From Actinomycetes bacterium (GTDB lineage Bacteria > Actinomycetota > Acidimicrobiia > Acidimicrobiales > Bog-793), in contig JAKABX010000004.1 in NCBI GenBank assembly GCA_021796545.1, forward strand, positions 1 through 48,309: 48,309 bases of DNA, written 5' to 3'. The stretch's first letter is position 1. Each line of letters starts with the position of its first letter. Below, piece after piece: positions 33,575 through 42,944 of this stretch. The notes beneath the pieces were generated by a model that worked only from the letters and a program-made list of their open reading frames with translations, searched no databases and had not been told where the DNA came from. Made by a program: the position numbers and the translations under genes.

Positions 33575-34123
33575 TCAGCCGCCGTAGCTCATACGGGTGT
33601 CCTCCATGCGCAGCACCGCGAGCGGCCCCTCGCCCTCCGGCGCGCCGGCATCGACGACCTCGCCCAGAAAGAGGCAGTGGCTGCCAAGGTCGTGCTCGGC
33701 GACGACCCGGCAGTCCAGCCACGCGAGGGCGGCCGCCGCAAGGGGCGCGCCGGTCACGGGTGCGTCCAGGTAGGCGACGCCGTTCAACGTGCGCGCCGGG
33801 CGGTCGTCGGCGGCGGGTTTCGCGAACCTTCGGGCCAGGGCGCGGTCCTCACGCGCGAGCAGTGAGACGCAGAAGACGCCGCCGTCGCGCACCAGCCCGG
33901 CGGTGTACGCGCCGGACTCGACGGCGGCCGCGACGAGCTTCGGGGCGGTCGCGACCTGGGTGACCCAGTTGCAGGTCATGAGGTTGCGGCGCTCCCCGGC
34001 GACGCTCCCGAGCAGGTAGATGCCCGCCGGCATCGACCACAGGACGCGTCGGCGCAGCCGGTCGTAGGACTCGGGGTCGGCACCTTCGGGGAAGGGACCG
34101 ACCGGCGCGCGGTGCGGTGGCAT
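33575..34123 (-). CDS. Flavin reductase family (FMN-binding split-barrel) protein
   Basis: RRVLWSMPAGIYLLGSVAGERRNLMTCNWVTQVATAPKLVAAAVESGAYTAGLVRDGGVFCVSLLA...LDCRVVAEHDLGSHCLFLGEVVDA. Confidence 0.88.
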   Translation of the reverse strand: MPPHRAPVGPFPEGADPESYDRLRRRVLWSMPAGIYLLGSVAGERRNLMTCNWVTQVATAPKLVAAAVESGAYTAGLVRDGGVFCVSLLAREDRALARRFAKPAADDRPARTLNGVAYLDAPVTGAPLAAAALAWLDCRVVAEHDLGSHCLFLGEVVDAGAPEGEGPLAVLRMEDTRMSYGG

Positions 34124-34135
34124 CTCCCGGGAAAG

Positions 34136-34579
34136 CTACCGCCCCAGAAGGCGCGCGATCCGCCGCTGCGCCGCGTCGAGGTCCCTCAGGCCCGCCGCCG
34201 CGTCCCGCTGCCAGCGGTTGAAGCCCGCTGTAGCAAAGCCGGTCGCGGCCGAGCACGCCTGCGCGCCGTTGAGCAGGTTCGAGTACGCGCTGTTCAGCGT
34301 GCGCGTCAGGGCGTGGTCGGGCGCGGGCAGCTCGCCGATGGCGCTCGCCGCGTCGCTGCCGAGGCCGTCACAGGCGGTCCGGGTCTCGAGCAGCTTGGCC
34401 CCGGCGATCCCGCGGCGGATCTCGGTGACGTCGGCGCGCAGGAGAGCGAGCGAAGAGCGGTAGCCGGACTGGTCCATCCAGCTCCTGAGCCCGGCCGCGG
34501 TGTCCGGTGTCGACGCGCACGCCGAGGTCGCGCACGCGAGCGCGACGCATGCACACAGCGCCACGAGCCGGGCAGTCAC
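34136..34579 (-). CDS. Putative secreted or lipoprotein of unknown function
   Basis: VTARLVALCACVALACATSACASTPDTAAGLRSWMDQSGYRSSLALLRADV...; hydrophobic N-terminus with Cys; 4-bp overlap with tyrS end. Confidence 0.7.
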   Translation of the reverse strand: MTARLVALCACVALACATSACASTPDTAAGLRSWMDQSGYRSSLALLRADVTEIRRGIAGAKLLETRTACDGLGSDAASAIGELPAPDHALTRTLNSAYSNLLNGAQACSAATGFATAGFNRWQRDAAAGLRDLDAAQRRIARLLGR

Positions 34580-35862
34580 CGGAAACGCAAGAGGTGCGGC
34601 TCGCGCCGTCCGCGCCGCAGCAGCACGTACCCGCCATCGAGCAGGTCCGCGCCGGTGAGGCGCGCCGCGATCGACGACACGCGCCGGTTGTTCACGTAGG
34701 CGCCGCCCTGCTCGATGGCCGAGCGGGCCTGGCTCTTGGACGCGCACAACCCGCTCGTGACGAGGACCTCGACGAGCTCGATGCCCTCCCCGCCGAGCGC
34801 ACCCGCCGGCAGGTCGCTGGCGGGCGCGCCGTCGAGGGCCATCTCGAGGGTCGCCGCGTCGAGGCCCGCGACGTCCTCGGTGTAGAGGGACTGCGCGGCG
34901 CGCTCGACCCGCGCCGTCTCGTCGGCGCCGTGCACGAGCGTCGTCACCTCGTGCGCGAGGCGCCGCTGGGCGCGCCGGCGCTCGGGAGCCTCGGCGGTCG
35001 CGGCGTCGAGCTCGAGGATCTCCTCGTGCTCGAGGAAGGTGAAGTAGCGGAGGTAGGCACCGACGACGGCATCCTCGCTGCGCCAGAGGAACTGGTAGAA
35101 GGCGAACGGACTCGTGCGCCGAGCGTCGAGCCACACGGCGCCGCCGACCGACTTGCCGAACTTGGTGCCGTCGGCCTTCAGCACGAGCGGGGAGGTCAGC
35201 GCGTACGCGGTCTCGCCGTGGATCCGGCGGATCAGTTCAACACCGGTAACGATGTTCCCCCACTGGTCGCTGCCCCCGAGCTGGAGGCGGCAGGCTTCGG
35301 TCTCGAACAGATGGAGGAAGTCCGCCCCCTGCAGAAGCATGTAGCTGAACTCGGTGAAGGAGATTCCCTGGTCCGGGCGCTCGAGGCGGGCGCGCACCGA
35401 CTCGCGGGCGACCATCTGGTTCACCGTCATGTGCTTGCCAATATCGCGCAGGAAGTCGACGAGGCGCACGGCGCCTAGCCAGTCGGCGTTGTTCACGACA
35501 AGGGCCCGCGACGCGCCAGCGGCGTCGGAGAAGTCGAGGAAGCGCTCGAGCTGGGGGCGGATCCCCGCGATGTTGGCGGCGATCTGCTCCGGGCTGAGCA
35601 GGTTGCGCTCCTCCGAGCGACCTCCGGGATCGCCGATGAAGCCGGTCGCCCCGCCGATCAGCGCGATCGGGCGGTGACCGGCGAGCTGGAGGCGACGGAG
35701 GTTGCACAAGGCGAGCAGGGAGCCAACGTGCAGGCTGTCGGCGGAGGGGTCGAAACCGATATAGGCGCTGAGATGCTCGGTGTCGAGCAGGGCGAGCAGC
35801 TTGTCATCTGAGCACTGGTGGACAAGCCCTCGGAAAGTGAGGTCCTCACTCAGGGTCGCCAT
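34576..35862 (-). CDS. tyrS: Tyrosyl-tRNA synthetase
   Basis: MATLSEDLTFRGLVHQCSDDKLLALLDTEHLSAYIGFDPSADSLHVGSLLAL...LLQGADFLHLFETEACRLQLGGSDQWGNIVTGVELIRR...KADGTKFGKSVGGAVWLD. Confidence 0.97.
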   Translation of the reverse strand: MATLSEDLTFRGLVHQCSDDKLLALLDTEHLSAYIGFDPSADSLHVGSLLALCNLRRLQLAGHRPIALIGGATGFIGDPGGRSEERNLLSPEQIAANIAGIRPQLERFLDFSDAAGASRALVVNNADWLGAVRLVDFLRDIGKHMTVNQMVARESVRARLERPDQGISFTEFSYMLLQGADFLHLFETEACRLQLGGSDQWGNIVTGVELIRRIHGETAYALTSPLVLKADGTKFGKSVGGAVWLDARRTSPFAFYQFLWRSEDAVVGAYLRYFTFLEHEEILELDAATAEAPERRRAQRRLAHEVTTLVHGADETARVERAAQSLYTEDVAGLDAATLEMALDGAPASDLPAGALGGEGIELVEVLVTSGLCASKSQARSAIEQGGAYVNNRRVSSIAARLTGADLLDGGYVLLRRGRREPHLLRFR

Positions 35863-35982
35863 TCTCAAAGCCTCCCACAATCCCCGGCGGCTCCCTTTCG
35901 CCCCACCGCCGCCAGCGTCGCCGGCGGACGCCCTGGCGTGGCGCGGCATCGGGCGAGACTCACCCGCAGAGCGGATGCGGCG

Positions 35983-36877
35983 ATGCCGGAGGCAGCGCAG
36001 TGGCGCGCATGGGGTCAGCGCCTGCAGGAGTGCCTCCACCTCGGCCTCGCCCCGGTCGCGATCAGCTTTGACGACGCGCCACCCCCGGTGTCGCGGCCTT
36101 CGACGCCCCGATGAGCGACCCGGCCCCCGACGGCCGACGCGGCCGCGTGCCGGCGGGCTGCGTGTTCTCGATGCGCGCGACGGCGCGCAGCTTCTCGACG
36201 CTGCCCGAGGACCACGGGAACTCCAGCGTCGGGAGCTACACCCACGGCCTCGCGAGCCTGGAGGAGGTGGCCGCGCACGAGGACGTGGCGGCGCTCCTCG
36301 AGAGCGGCCGGGTGACCCCCGATACCGTCGGGTCCATCCCCGCGCTCTCGCGGCGCCCGGGCGCGGTGACCCATGGCCTCCTCACCGAGCTCGCCGAAGG
36401 CTTCGAGCCCGGCGTCATCCTCCCGCGCGTGAACGGCCGGCAGCTGATGGTGCTCGCGGACGCGCTCCCTATCTCGCCATCGAGGGCAGGCCGCAGCGCC
36501 GCATCGTGGCCGTCGCCGCCGAGCACAACCGCCGCGCAGCGAGTGTCGGGCGCGCGCTCTCCCGCGCACGCACGGGGATGTGGCCGAACGAGATGACCTG
36601 CGCGCTCCCCGCACGCACGCTTTCGGGGTCCCTCGGCGCGATCGAGCCCGTGGCGGGGATCGACAGGTCCGTCGCGAGGTACGCCGCCGCCGACGCGCGG
36701 CGCTTCGCAGAGGCGTGCCGCCCGCGCCGCACGCGCCCGCACGGGCGCGCCGCACCACGTCTTGTGTCCCCCCCCGGCCCGCGCTCTCGCGGGCCACGCG
36801 AGGAGGCGGTCTCTCGGCCTCGGGTGCGCCGCAAACTTCGTGGGGAGCGGGCTGGGGCGATCGCAGCGGTGCCCTGA
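35983..36877 (+). pseudogene. DUF169-like protein interrupted by two frameshifts
   Basis: Homologous-looking pieces in three frames: MPEAAQWRAWGQRLQECLHLGLAPVAISFDDAPPP / VAAFDAPMSDPAPDGRRGRVPAGCVFSMRATARSFSTLPEDHGNSSVGSYTHG...RVNGRQLMVLADALP / YLAIEGRPQRRIVAVAAEHNRRAASVGRALSRARTGMWPNEMTCALPARTL. Confidence 0.75.
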
Positions 36878-37145
36878 CCTGGTCGGCGGCGCGCGCCGAG
36901 CGCAACGGCCGCGGCACCGCGAAGCGCCGCACACGCCCGCGTCCCGTCGATTCGGCGCGACGTCTCTGCCGGCGCGCGGCGCGCCGAGCCCGCCACCGCG
37001 CGCCAGCGCGGACGAGCGCCGCGGTCAGCCGCGAACGCGGATCCTGCGTGCCGGCACCTCGGACACGCAGACGGGACTCCGGAGCGGCCCGCCCGGCGCG
37101 CGCCGGCCCACGGTCGCGGCGCAGGCGAGCGGTTCTCGGCGATCC

Positions 37146-37173
37146 TTGACCGGCTCGCGCGGCGCCTGATAAG
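37146..37173 (+). promoter_or_regulatory. Putative sigma70-type promoter (TTGACC-N16-GATAAG) upstream of gntR
   Basis: TTGACCGGCTCGCGCGGCGCCTGATAAG. Confidence 0.5.
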
Positions 37174-37207
37174 AACCAGCGCCAATGTCGTCGATGGATG
37201 TCCAGAG

Positions 37208-37942
37208 ATGACTACTCGCCACCTCATCAGCAGGGACGAGCCGCGGCTGCTCTCGGTGCAGGTCGCCGAGGTCCTGCGCGAGCGGGTCCTGAGCGGTGAG
37301 CTCGCGCCCGGTGCGCGCCTCACCGCGGAGCCGGAGCTCGCGTCGGAGCTGGAGGTGAGCCGCGGCACGCTGCGCGCCGCGGTCCAGCGCCTCGTCGACG
37401 AGGGGATGCTCACGAGGCTGCACGGTCGCGGGACCTTCGTCGCAAGCGGCGGCGAAGAGCTGTCGCTCGCGCGCCTCGTGACGATCACCGACGTCTTCAT
37501 GGAGCTGAAACGGCCGTACCGCATCGACGTGCTCGCCCAGGAGGTCGTCCTGCCCAACGCGCACATCAGGCGCCTGCTGCGACTCGGTCGAACAGGACGG
37601 ATCCTTCGGGTGCGCCGGCGCTTCGTGGTCGACGACGAGGCACACGTCATCGTCGAGAACCGAGTGGCGGTGAGTGCCTGTCCGGGTCTGCAGGAGGTCG
37701 ACTTCAGGGTGAAGAGCCTCTTCGGCTCCCTCGACGAGCGCGGCGTCACCATCTCGTGGGGACGGCGCACCTTCGCGGCGATCGCCGATCCGGTGATTGC
37801 GGGCGAGCTCGGGGCGCCGCCGACGCAACCGCTTCTGCACATCGAACAGCTGTCCTACACGTCGGACTCGCGGCCGATCGAGCACTCCGACACCTGGGCA
37901 AGGGGGGATCGGCTCCGTCTGAGCACGGCGCTTCGGCGCTGA
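37208..37942 (+). CDS. GntR family (HutC/UTRA-type) transcriptional regulator
   Basis: LLSVQVAEVLRERVLSGELAPGARLTAEPELASELEVSRGTLRAAVQRLVDEGMLTRLHGRGTFVAS; UTRA-like C-terminus; heads the nucleoside transporter operon. Confidence 0.92.
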   Translation: MTTRHLISRDEPRLLSVQVAEVLRERVLSGELAPGARLTAEPELASELEVSRGTLRAAVQRLVDEGMLTRLHGRGTFVASGGEELSLARLVTITDVFMELKRPYRIDVLAQEVVLPNAHIRRLLRLGRTGRILRVRRRFVVDDEAHVIVENRVAVSACPGLQEVDFRVKSLFGSLDERGVTISWGRRTFAAIADPVIAGELGAPPTQPLLHIEQLSYTSDSRPIEHSDTWARGDRLRLSTALRR

Positions 37943-38005
37943 CGAGGGGGTAGGCGTCCAAGTGGGAGGCGCCACCGTGGTTTGTGCGCATTGAAAGGGG
38001 AATTC

Positions 38006-39080
38006 ATGAAGTTGTCGACGAACTCGGGTCGGGTGGTGCGCACCTCGCGCATCCTCGGGGGGGTACCTCGCCGCGAGCGCGATCGCGACCGCCGCGGCGT
38101 CCGCGCCCGCGTCGAGCGCGAGCGAGACAAGAGCCGGCGTGCGGCTCAGCGCGCACGTCGCGACGAAGTCCGTCACCTTCGTCTCCGACGTGGGCGGACT
38201 GAACGACCACGGATACAACGAGTTCACCTATCTCGGCGTCAAGGCGGGGGCAACCAAGGACCACATCGCCTGGCACGTCATCCAGACCCAGGACCCCTCG
38301 CAGTACGTCCAGAACATCACGACCGCGGCCCAGCAGAGCGGCCTCGTCATCTGCTCGGGATTCGCGATGGGCGATGCGCTGAAGACCGTGGCCGCGCGCT
38401 TCCCGAAGGTGCACTTCGTGATCCTCGACTACTCCTACGCGCCGCCCCTCAAGAACGTCCAGGCTGACGTCTTCGATGCGCAGCAGAGCTCCTACCTCGC
38501 CGGCGTCGTCGCGGCGGGTGTCAGCAAGACGCACACGGTCGGCTTCGTCGGCGGCGTGGATGAGTCCGTTCTTCAGGAGTTCCTCGCCGGCTACGAGGCC
38601 GGCGCCCTGGCGGAGAACCCGAAGACCCACATCAAGGTCGAGTGGACCGGCTCGTTCACCAACGAGCAGGCGGGCAAGGCGGCTGCGCAGGCGGAAATCG
38701 CCCAGGGCGCGGACGTCATCTACACCGCTGCGGGGGGATCGGGCATCGGCGGTATCGACGCCGCCGAGTCGGCCCACGTCTTCGCGATCGGTGTCGACGC
38801 CGACCAGAACTACCTTGCCCCGAAGACCGTCATCACGAGCGCGGTCAAGGAACTGGGCAAGGTGGCCGAGGACAACATCGCCGAGTACGTCCACAACAGC
38901 TGGAAGCCCGGGACCCAGGTGTACGACCTCGCGAACCAGGGCGTCGGCCTCGCGCCGTTCCACGGCTTGGCCAAGGCCGTTCCGGCCCAAGTTCGAAAGA
39001 AGCTGGCGGCGGTGGAGAAGGCGATCGCCTCGGGCAAGGTCGTGGTCCCGACCAAGCCCCGCTTCCCGAACGGGCACTGA
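38006..39080 (+). CDS. BMP/PnrA-type nucleoside ABC transporter substrate-binding protein (frameshift in signal peptide)
   Basis: Mature part SVTFVSDVGGLNDHGYNEFTYLGVKAGATKDH...GLVICSGFAMGDALKTVAARFPKVHFVILDYSY...SSYLAGVVAAGVSKTHTVGFVGGVDESVLQEFLAGYEAGA. RBS-ATG and first 19 codons are in another frame across a 7-G run. Confidence 0.9.
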
Positions 39081-39235
39081 GCCCTCCGCTGTCCTTCAAC
39101 GGCGCAGCGCCGGACGGGGCTGTCCTGGTGACCCAGGACCGTACGTGCGTTCGCGCACTCGCCGAGCAGTCGCGAGTGAGGCCGGCCGGGGCCCTTTGCC
39201 CCGGCCGGCTGTTGCCGCAGAGGAGGCGGCCGGGA

Positions 39236-40723
39236 ATGCGAGAGCTGCAGCTCATCGACATCGACAAGCGGTTCCCGCCCAACGTCCAGGCCTGCGCCGG
39301 GGTGTCGCTCACGATCCGCGCCGGAGAGGTGCTGGCCCTGCTGGGCGAGAACGGTGCGGGGAAGACGACGCTCATGCGAATCGCCTCCGGCGTCACGCGC
39401 CCGGACCGCGGCTTGATCCTGAGAGACGGCGAGCCCCTGACGCTCGGCAGCCCGCGTGATGCGATCGGCCACGGCATCGGCATGGTCCACCAACACTTCA
39501 TGCTCATCCCCCGGCTGTCGGTCGCCGAGAACGTGGTGCTCGGTTTCGAGGGCGAGGGACGCGTCCTCGATCGCGTGCGGCTCTCCCGCGAGGTCGAGCA
39601 CTTCTCGGAAAAAGTCGGTCTGCGCGTCGATGCGCGGCGACGCGTCGACGAGCTGGCGGTCGGCGAGCAGCAGCGGGTGGAGATCGTGCGCGCGCTCTAT
39701 CGGGGCGCGGAGGTTCTGATCCTCGACGAGCCGACCGCCGTCCTCACTCCCACCGAGACGGACGGGCTGTTCCGCGTCGTCCGAGAGATGGCCGCCGCGG
39801 GGAAGGCCGTCGTCTTCATCAGCCACAAGCTGCACGAGGTCAGTCAGATCGCCGACCGGGTGGTGATCCTTCGCAACGGTGAGGTCGTCGCGGAGCGTCC
39901 GCCGACGACGCCTCTCGGCGAGCTCGCCGCGCTGATGGTCGGCCGACCGGTGGAGGTGCCCTCGCGCTCGGAGGCCGTGGCCCGCGGCCAAGTCGCGCTC
40001 GAGCTGTCGGGCGCGTCCTCGAGCGGCGCGCCGGGACTGTCAGAGGTGAGCATGGTGGTCGGCGAGGGTGAGATCGTCGGGATCGCCGGCGTGGACGGCA
40101 ACGGCCAGGTCGCCCTCGAGGAGGTCCTTGCAGGGGTCCGGCCCCTCAGCTCCGGCACCCTCGCGCTCGGCGGCTCGCGCCTCGAGCGGGTCTCACCCGA
40201 GGCAATTCGCCGGCTCGGACTCGTCCGCATTCCGAGCGAGCGGCACCGCGACGGTGTCGTCGCGCCCGCGAGCGTCTGGGAGAACCTGCTGCTTTTCGAC
40301 CTGCACCGCCTCGGCTTCGCGCGTCACGGCGCGCTGCGCGTGCGTGCCGCGCGGCGCCGCGCGGAGCAACTCGTTGCGCAGTACGGCATCCGCTGCGGGA
40401 GCGTCGACCAGTCGGTCGGGGAGCTCTCCGGCGGCAATCAGCAGAAGGTCGTGATCGCGCGCGAGCTCGCGGCCGAGCCGTCGGTCGTCGTCGCCGCACA
40501 ACCGACACGGGGCCTCGACGTCGGTGCGACCGCCGGCGTGCACGAGTCCCTGCTCGATCACCGCGCGCGGGGAGGCGCTGTCGTGCTCATCTCGGCGGAC
40601 CTCGACGAGATCTGCCAACTCTCCGATCGCGTGTACGTGCTGTACGAGGGTCGGGTGACCGGCACCGCCGGACCCGACGAGCGCGAGCGCATCGGGCGTC
40701 TCATGGCCGGGGTGGCGGCGTGA
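39236..40723 (+). CDS. ABC transporter ATP-binding protein, tandem ATPase domains (nucleoside/sugar type)
   Basis: LQLIDIDKRFPPNVQACAGVSLTIRAGEVLALLGENGAGKTTLMRIASG...LAVGEQQRVEIVRALYRGAEVLILDEPTAVLTPTE...LSGGNQQKVVIARELAAEPSVVVAAQPTRGLDVGAT. Confidence 0.94.
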   Translation: MRELQLIDIDKRFPPNVQACAGVSLTIRAGEVLALLGENGAGKTTLMRIASGVTRPDRGLILRDGEPLTLGSPRDAIGHGIGMVHQHFMLIPRLSVAENVVLGFEGEGRVLDRVRLSREVEHFSEKVGLRVDARRRVDELAVGEQQRVEIVRALYRGAEVLILDEPTAVLTPTETDGLFRVVREMAAAGKAVVFISHKLHEVSQIADRVVILRNGEVVAERPPTTPLGELAALMVGRPVEVPSRSEAVARGQVALELSGASSSGAPGLSEVSMVVGEGEIVGIAGVDGNGQVALEEVLAGVRPLSSGTLALGGSRLERVSPEAIRRLGLVRIPSERHRDGVVAPASVWENLLLFDLHRLGFARHGALRVRAARRRAEQLVAQYGIRCGSVDQSVGELSGGNQQKVVIARELAAEPSVVVAAQPTRGLDVGATAGVHESLLDHRARGGAVVLISADLDEICQLSDRVYVLYEGRVTGTAGPDERERIGRLMAGVAA

Positions 40724-41901
40724 GCGTCGAGCCGGAAGCACACGTTCTCGGCGGCGAGAGCCAGGTCGCGCCGGGCGGGCTCTCGACGGGAGCGACGCCG
40801 ACGACCCGGGGCGAGCGACGGGCGCTGGTCGCGCTGGTGCGCCGCGGGGCCATCGGCACGGGAGGCACGCGCCTGGTCCAGAGCGCGATCGCCGTGGTCG
40901 TCGCGTTCGCCCTCGGGGCCGTCGCGCTCGCGGCGAACGGCATCAGCCCGTGGGCCGCCTACGCGGCGCTCGCCTCGGGCTCGCTCGGGGGCGCCCAGAG
41001 CCTGGCGAGCACAGCGGTGCAGACGGCACCCCTGCTCGTGGCGTCTCTCGCCGTCGGCATCTCGTTCCGCGCCGGGGTCTTCAACATCGGCGCGGGCGGC
41101 CAGCTCGGTGTCGGCGCGCTCTCCGCCGCCCTGGTCGGTGGCTATGTCCATCTCGGCTCAGGGATCGAGCTGGTCGCCATGGCCGCGGCGTCCCTGCTCG
41201 GGGGTGCGCTGTGGGCGGCGGTCCCCGGGCTCCTCAAGGCCTACACGGGCGCCAGCGAGGTCATCACCACCCTGATGCTCACCTATGTCGCCGCGAACCT
41301 CATCGACTACGCGGTCACGGGCCCGGCGAAGGCACCGGGGGCGATCAACCAGACGCCGCAGCTGTCGGGACCGGCGCTGTTGCCCACGCTCGTCGCGAAC
41401 ACCCAGCTGACCGCTGCGATCCTGGTCGGACTGGTACTCGTCCCCGTCGTCTGGCTCCTCCTGTTCCGCACCACCTACGGCTTCCGTTTGCGGATGGTCG
41501 GCCTCAACCCGGGCGCGGCAACGGCCGCCGGCTTCTCGGTCCGCCGGGTCGGTGTCTCGGTGCTCGCGCTGAGCGGGGCGTTGGCGGGACTGGCGGGCAT
41601 GCTCGAGGTTGCCGGCGTGCTCGGTTCGGTCCCGCAGAACATGTCTCTGCAGGTCGGATACACGGCGATCGTCGTCGCCCTGCTCGGCAACAACGCTCCG
41701 GCCGGCATCCTGCTCGCGAGCGCGTTCCTCGGCGCCCTCACGGCGGGGTCGACCACGATGCAGTCGGCCGTCGGGGTCTCCGGGCCTTTCGTGGTCTTCC
41801 TGGAGGGAATCATGATCGGCTCGGTGGTGGGGATGCCCGCGCTCGTGCGGGCATGGTCACGTCGACGCCGGGGCGCAGCACGGAAAGCGGGTGCCCGGTG
41901 A
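40720..41901 (+). CDS. ABC transporter permease (nucleoside uptake)
   Basis: ISFRAGVFNIGAGGQLGVGALSAALVG...LLKAYTGASEVITTLMLTYVAANLIDY...FRTTYGFRLRMVGLNPGAATAAGFSVRRV. Confidence 0.92.
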   Translation: MSVEPEAHVLGGESQVAPGGLSTGATPTTRGERRALVALVRRGAIGTGGTRLVQSAIAVVVAFALGAVALAANGISPWAAYAALASGSLGGAQSLASTAVQTAPLLVASLAVGISFRAGVFNIGAGGQLGVGALSAALVGGYVHLGSGIELVAMAAASLLGGALWAAVPGLLKAYTGASEVITTLMLTYVAANLIDYAVTGPAKAPGAINQTPQLSGPALLPTLVANTQLTAAILVGLVLVPVVWLLLFRTTYGFRLRMVGLNPGAATAAGFSVRRVGVSVLALSGALAGLAGMLEVAGVLGSVPQNMSLQVGYTAIVVALLGNNAPAGILLASAFLGALTAGSTTMQSAVGVSGPFVVFLEGIMIGSVVGMPALVRAWSRRRRGAARKAGAR

Positions 41902-42818
41902 GCGCCGAAGCCGTCGTCACGAGCGGAATCGCCACGACCCTCGAGCTCTCCACGCCCATCGTCTTCGGCGGACTGGGTGGCGTCCTCTCCGAGCGGTCGG
42001 GGGTCTTGAACATCGCCCTCGAGGGGATGCTCCTCATCGGGGCCTTCGGCTACTTCGCCGGCGCCGCGGCCACCGGAAGCGTGTTCGGCGGGCTCGCGGT
42101 CGCGGTCGCGTCGGCGACTGCAAGCGCGCTGTTGCTCGCGTGGCTGGCGGTCCACGCCGGCGCCGACCAGGTGATCGCCGGGATGGCGGTCAACCTCCTG
42201 GCATCGGGCCTCACCGACTTTCTGTATCAAGCCATCTACGGCTTCGCCGGGACGCCACCGGTGCCGGGGATGGGGGCCGTCGGCATCCCGCTGCTCGATC
42301 GCATCCCCGTGGTCGGTGCGTCGCTCTTCGAGCAGTCCCTGCTCACCTACGTCGCGTTCCTGGCGGTCCCCGCGGTGTCGTTCTGGCTCTTCCGGACCCG
42401 AGCAGGCCTGCACGTGCTCGCGGTGGGCGAGCGTCCCGAGGCCGCCGATGCAGCCGGGCTCGGCGTGTTCAAGATCCGGTACCTCGCGGTCCTGGCGAGC
42501 GGTGTCGCGTGCGGGCTCGGGGGAGCCTTCATCTTGACCCAGGTCAACAGCTTCTCCTCGGACATGACCGCCGGAGTCGGCTATATCGCGCTCGCGGCGG
42601 TGATCTTCGGCAACTGGCGACCCCGCGGCGTGCTGGTGGCCGCGCTCTTGTTCGGCGCGTTCGAGGCACTGCAGAGCATCCTGCAGAGCCTCGGACTCTC
42701 GGTGCCCTACGACCTCTTCCTCGCAGTTCCCTATCTCGTCACCATCGTCGCCGTCTCGGGCTTCGTCGGACGCGTGCGGGCGCCGCAGGCCGACGGCATC
42801 CCCTACGTGAGGAACTGA
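41898..42818 (+). CDS. ABC transporter permease (nucleoside uptake)
   Basis: TPIVFGGLGGVLSERSGVLNIALEGMLLIGAFGYFAGAAATGS...HAGADQVIAGMAVNLLASGLTDFLYQ...GVGYIALAAVIFGNWRPRGVLVAALLFGAFEALQ. Confidence 0.92.
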   Translation: MSAEAVVTSGIATTLELSTPIVFGGLGGVLSERSGVLNIALEGMLLIGAFGYFAGAAATGSVFGGLAVAVASATASALLLAWLAVHAGADQVIAGMAVNLLASGLTDFLYQAIYGFAGTPPVPGMGAVGIPLLDRIPVVGASLFEQSLLTYVAFLAVPAVSFWLFRTRAGLHVLAVGERPEAADAAGLGVFKIRYLAVLASGVACGLGGAFILTQVNSFSSDMTAGVGYIALAAVIFGNWRPRGVLVAALLFGAFEALQSILQSLGLSVPYDLFLAVPYLVTIVAVSGFVGRVRAPQADGIPYVRN

Positions 42819-42944
42819 GTTGCACGACCACCCCATCGCGGGCGGGTGCCGCGGATCCACCCGGCGCGCAAGACCGCCTGGCGGCCCGGCCCCCGCCGTC
42901 GGCGGCGTGGGGGCGGCGCGCGCCCGATGCGGGAGGAGGAGCCA

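Noticed and set aside
34136-35134. Longer 332-aa version of the putative lipoprotein ORF
   Set aside because: Upstream part is an out-of-frame shadow of tyrS; GTG at 34579 with a hydrophobic leader is a better start.
35863-35982. Possible T-box leader upstream of tyrS
   Set aside because: I could not find the T-box sequence or a convincing antiterminator; only weak GC hairpins.
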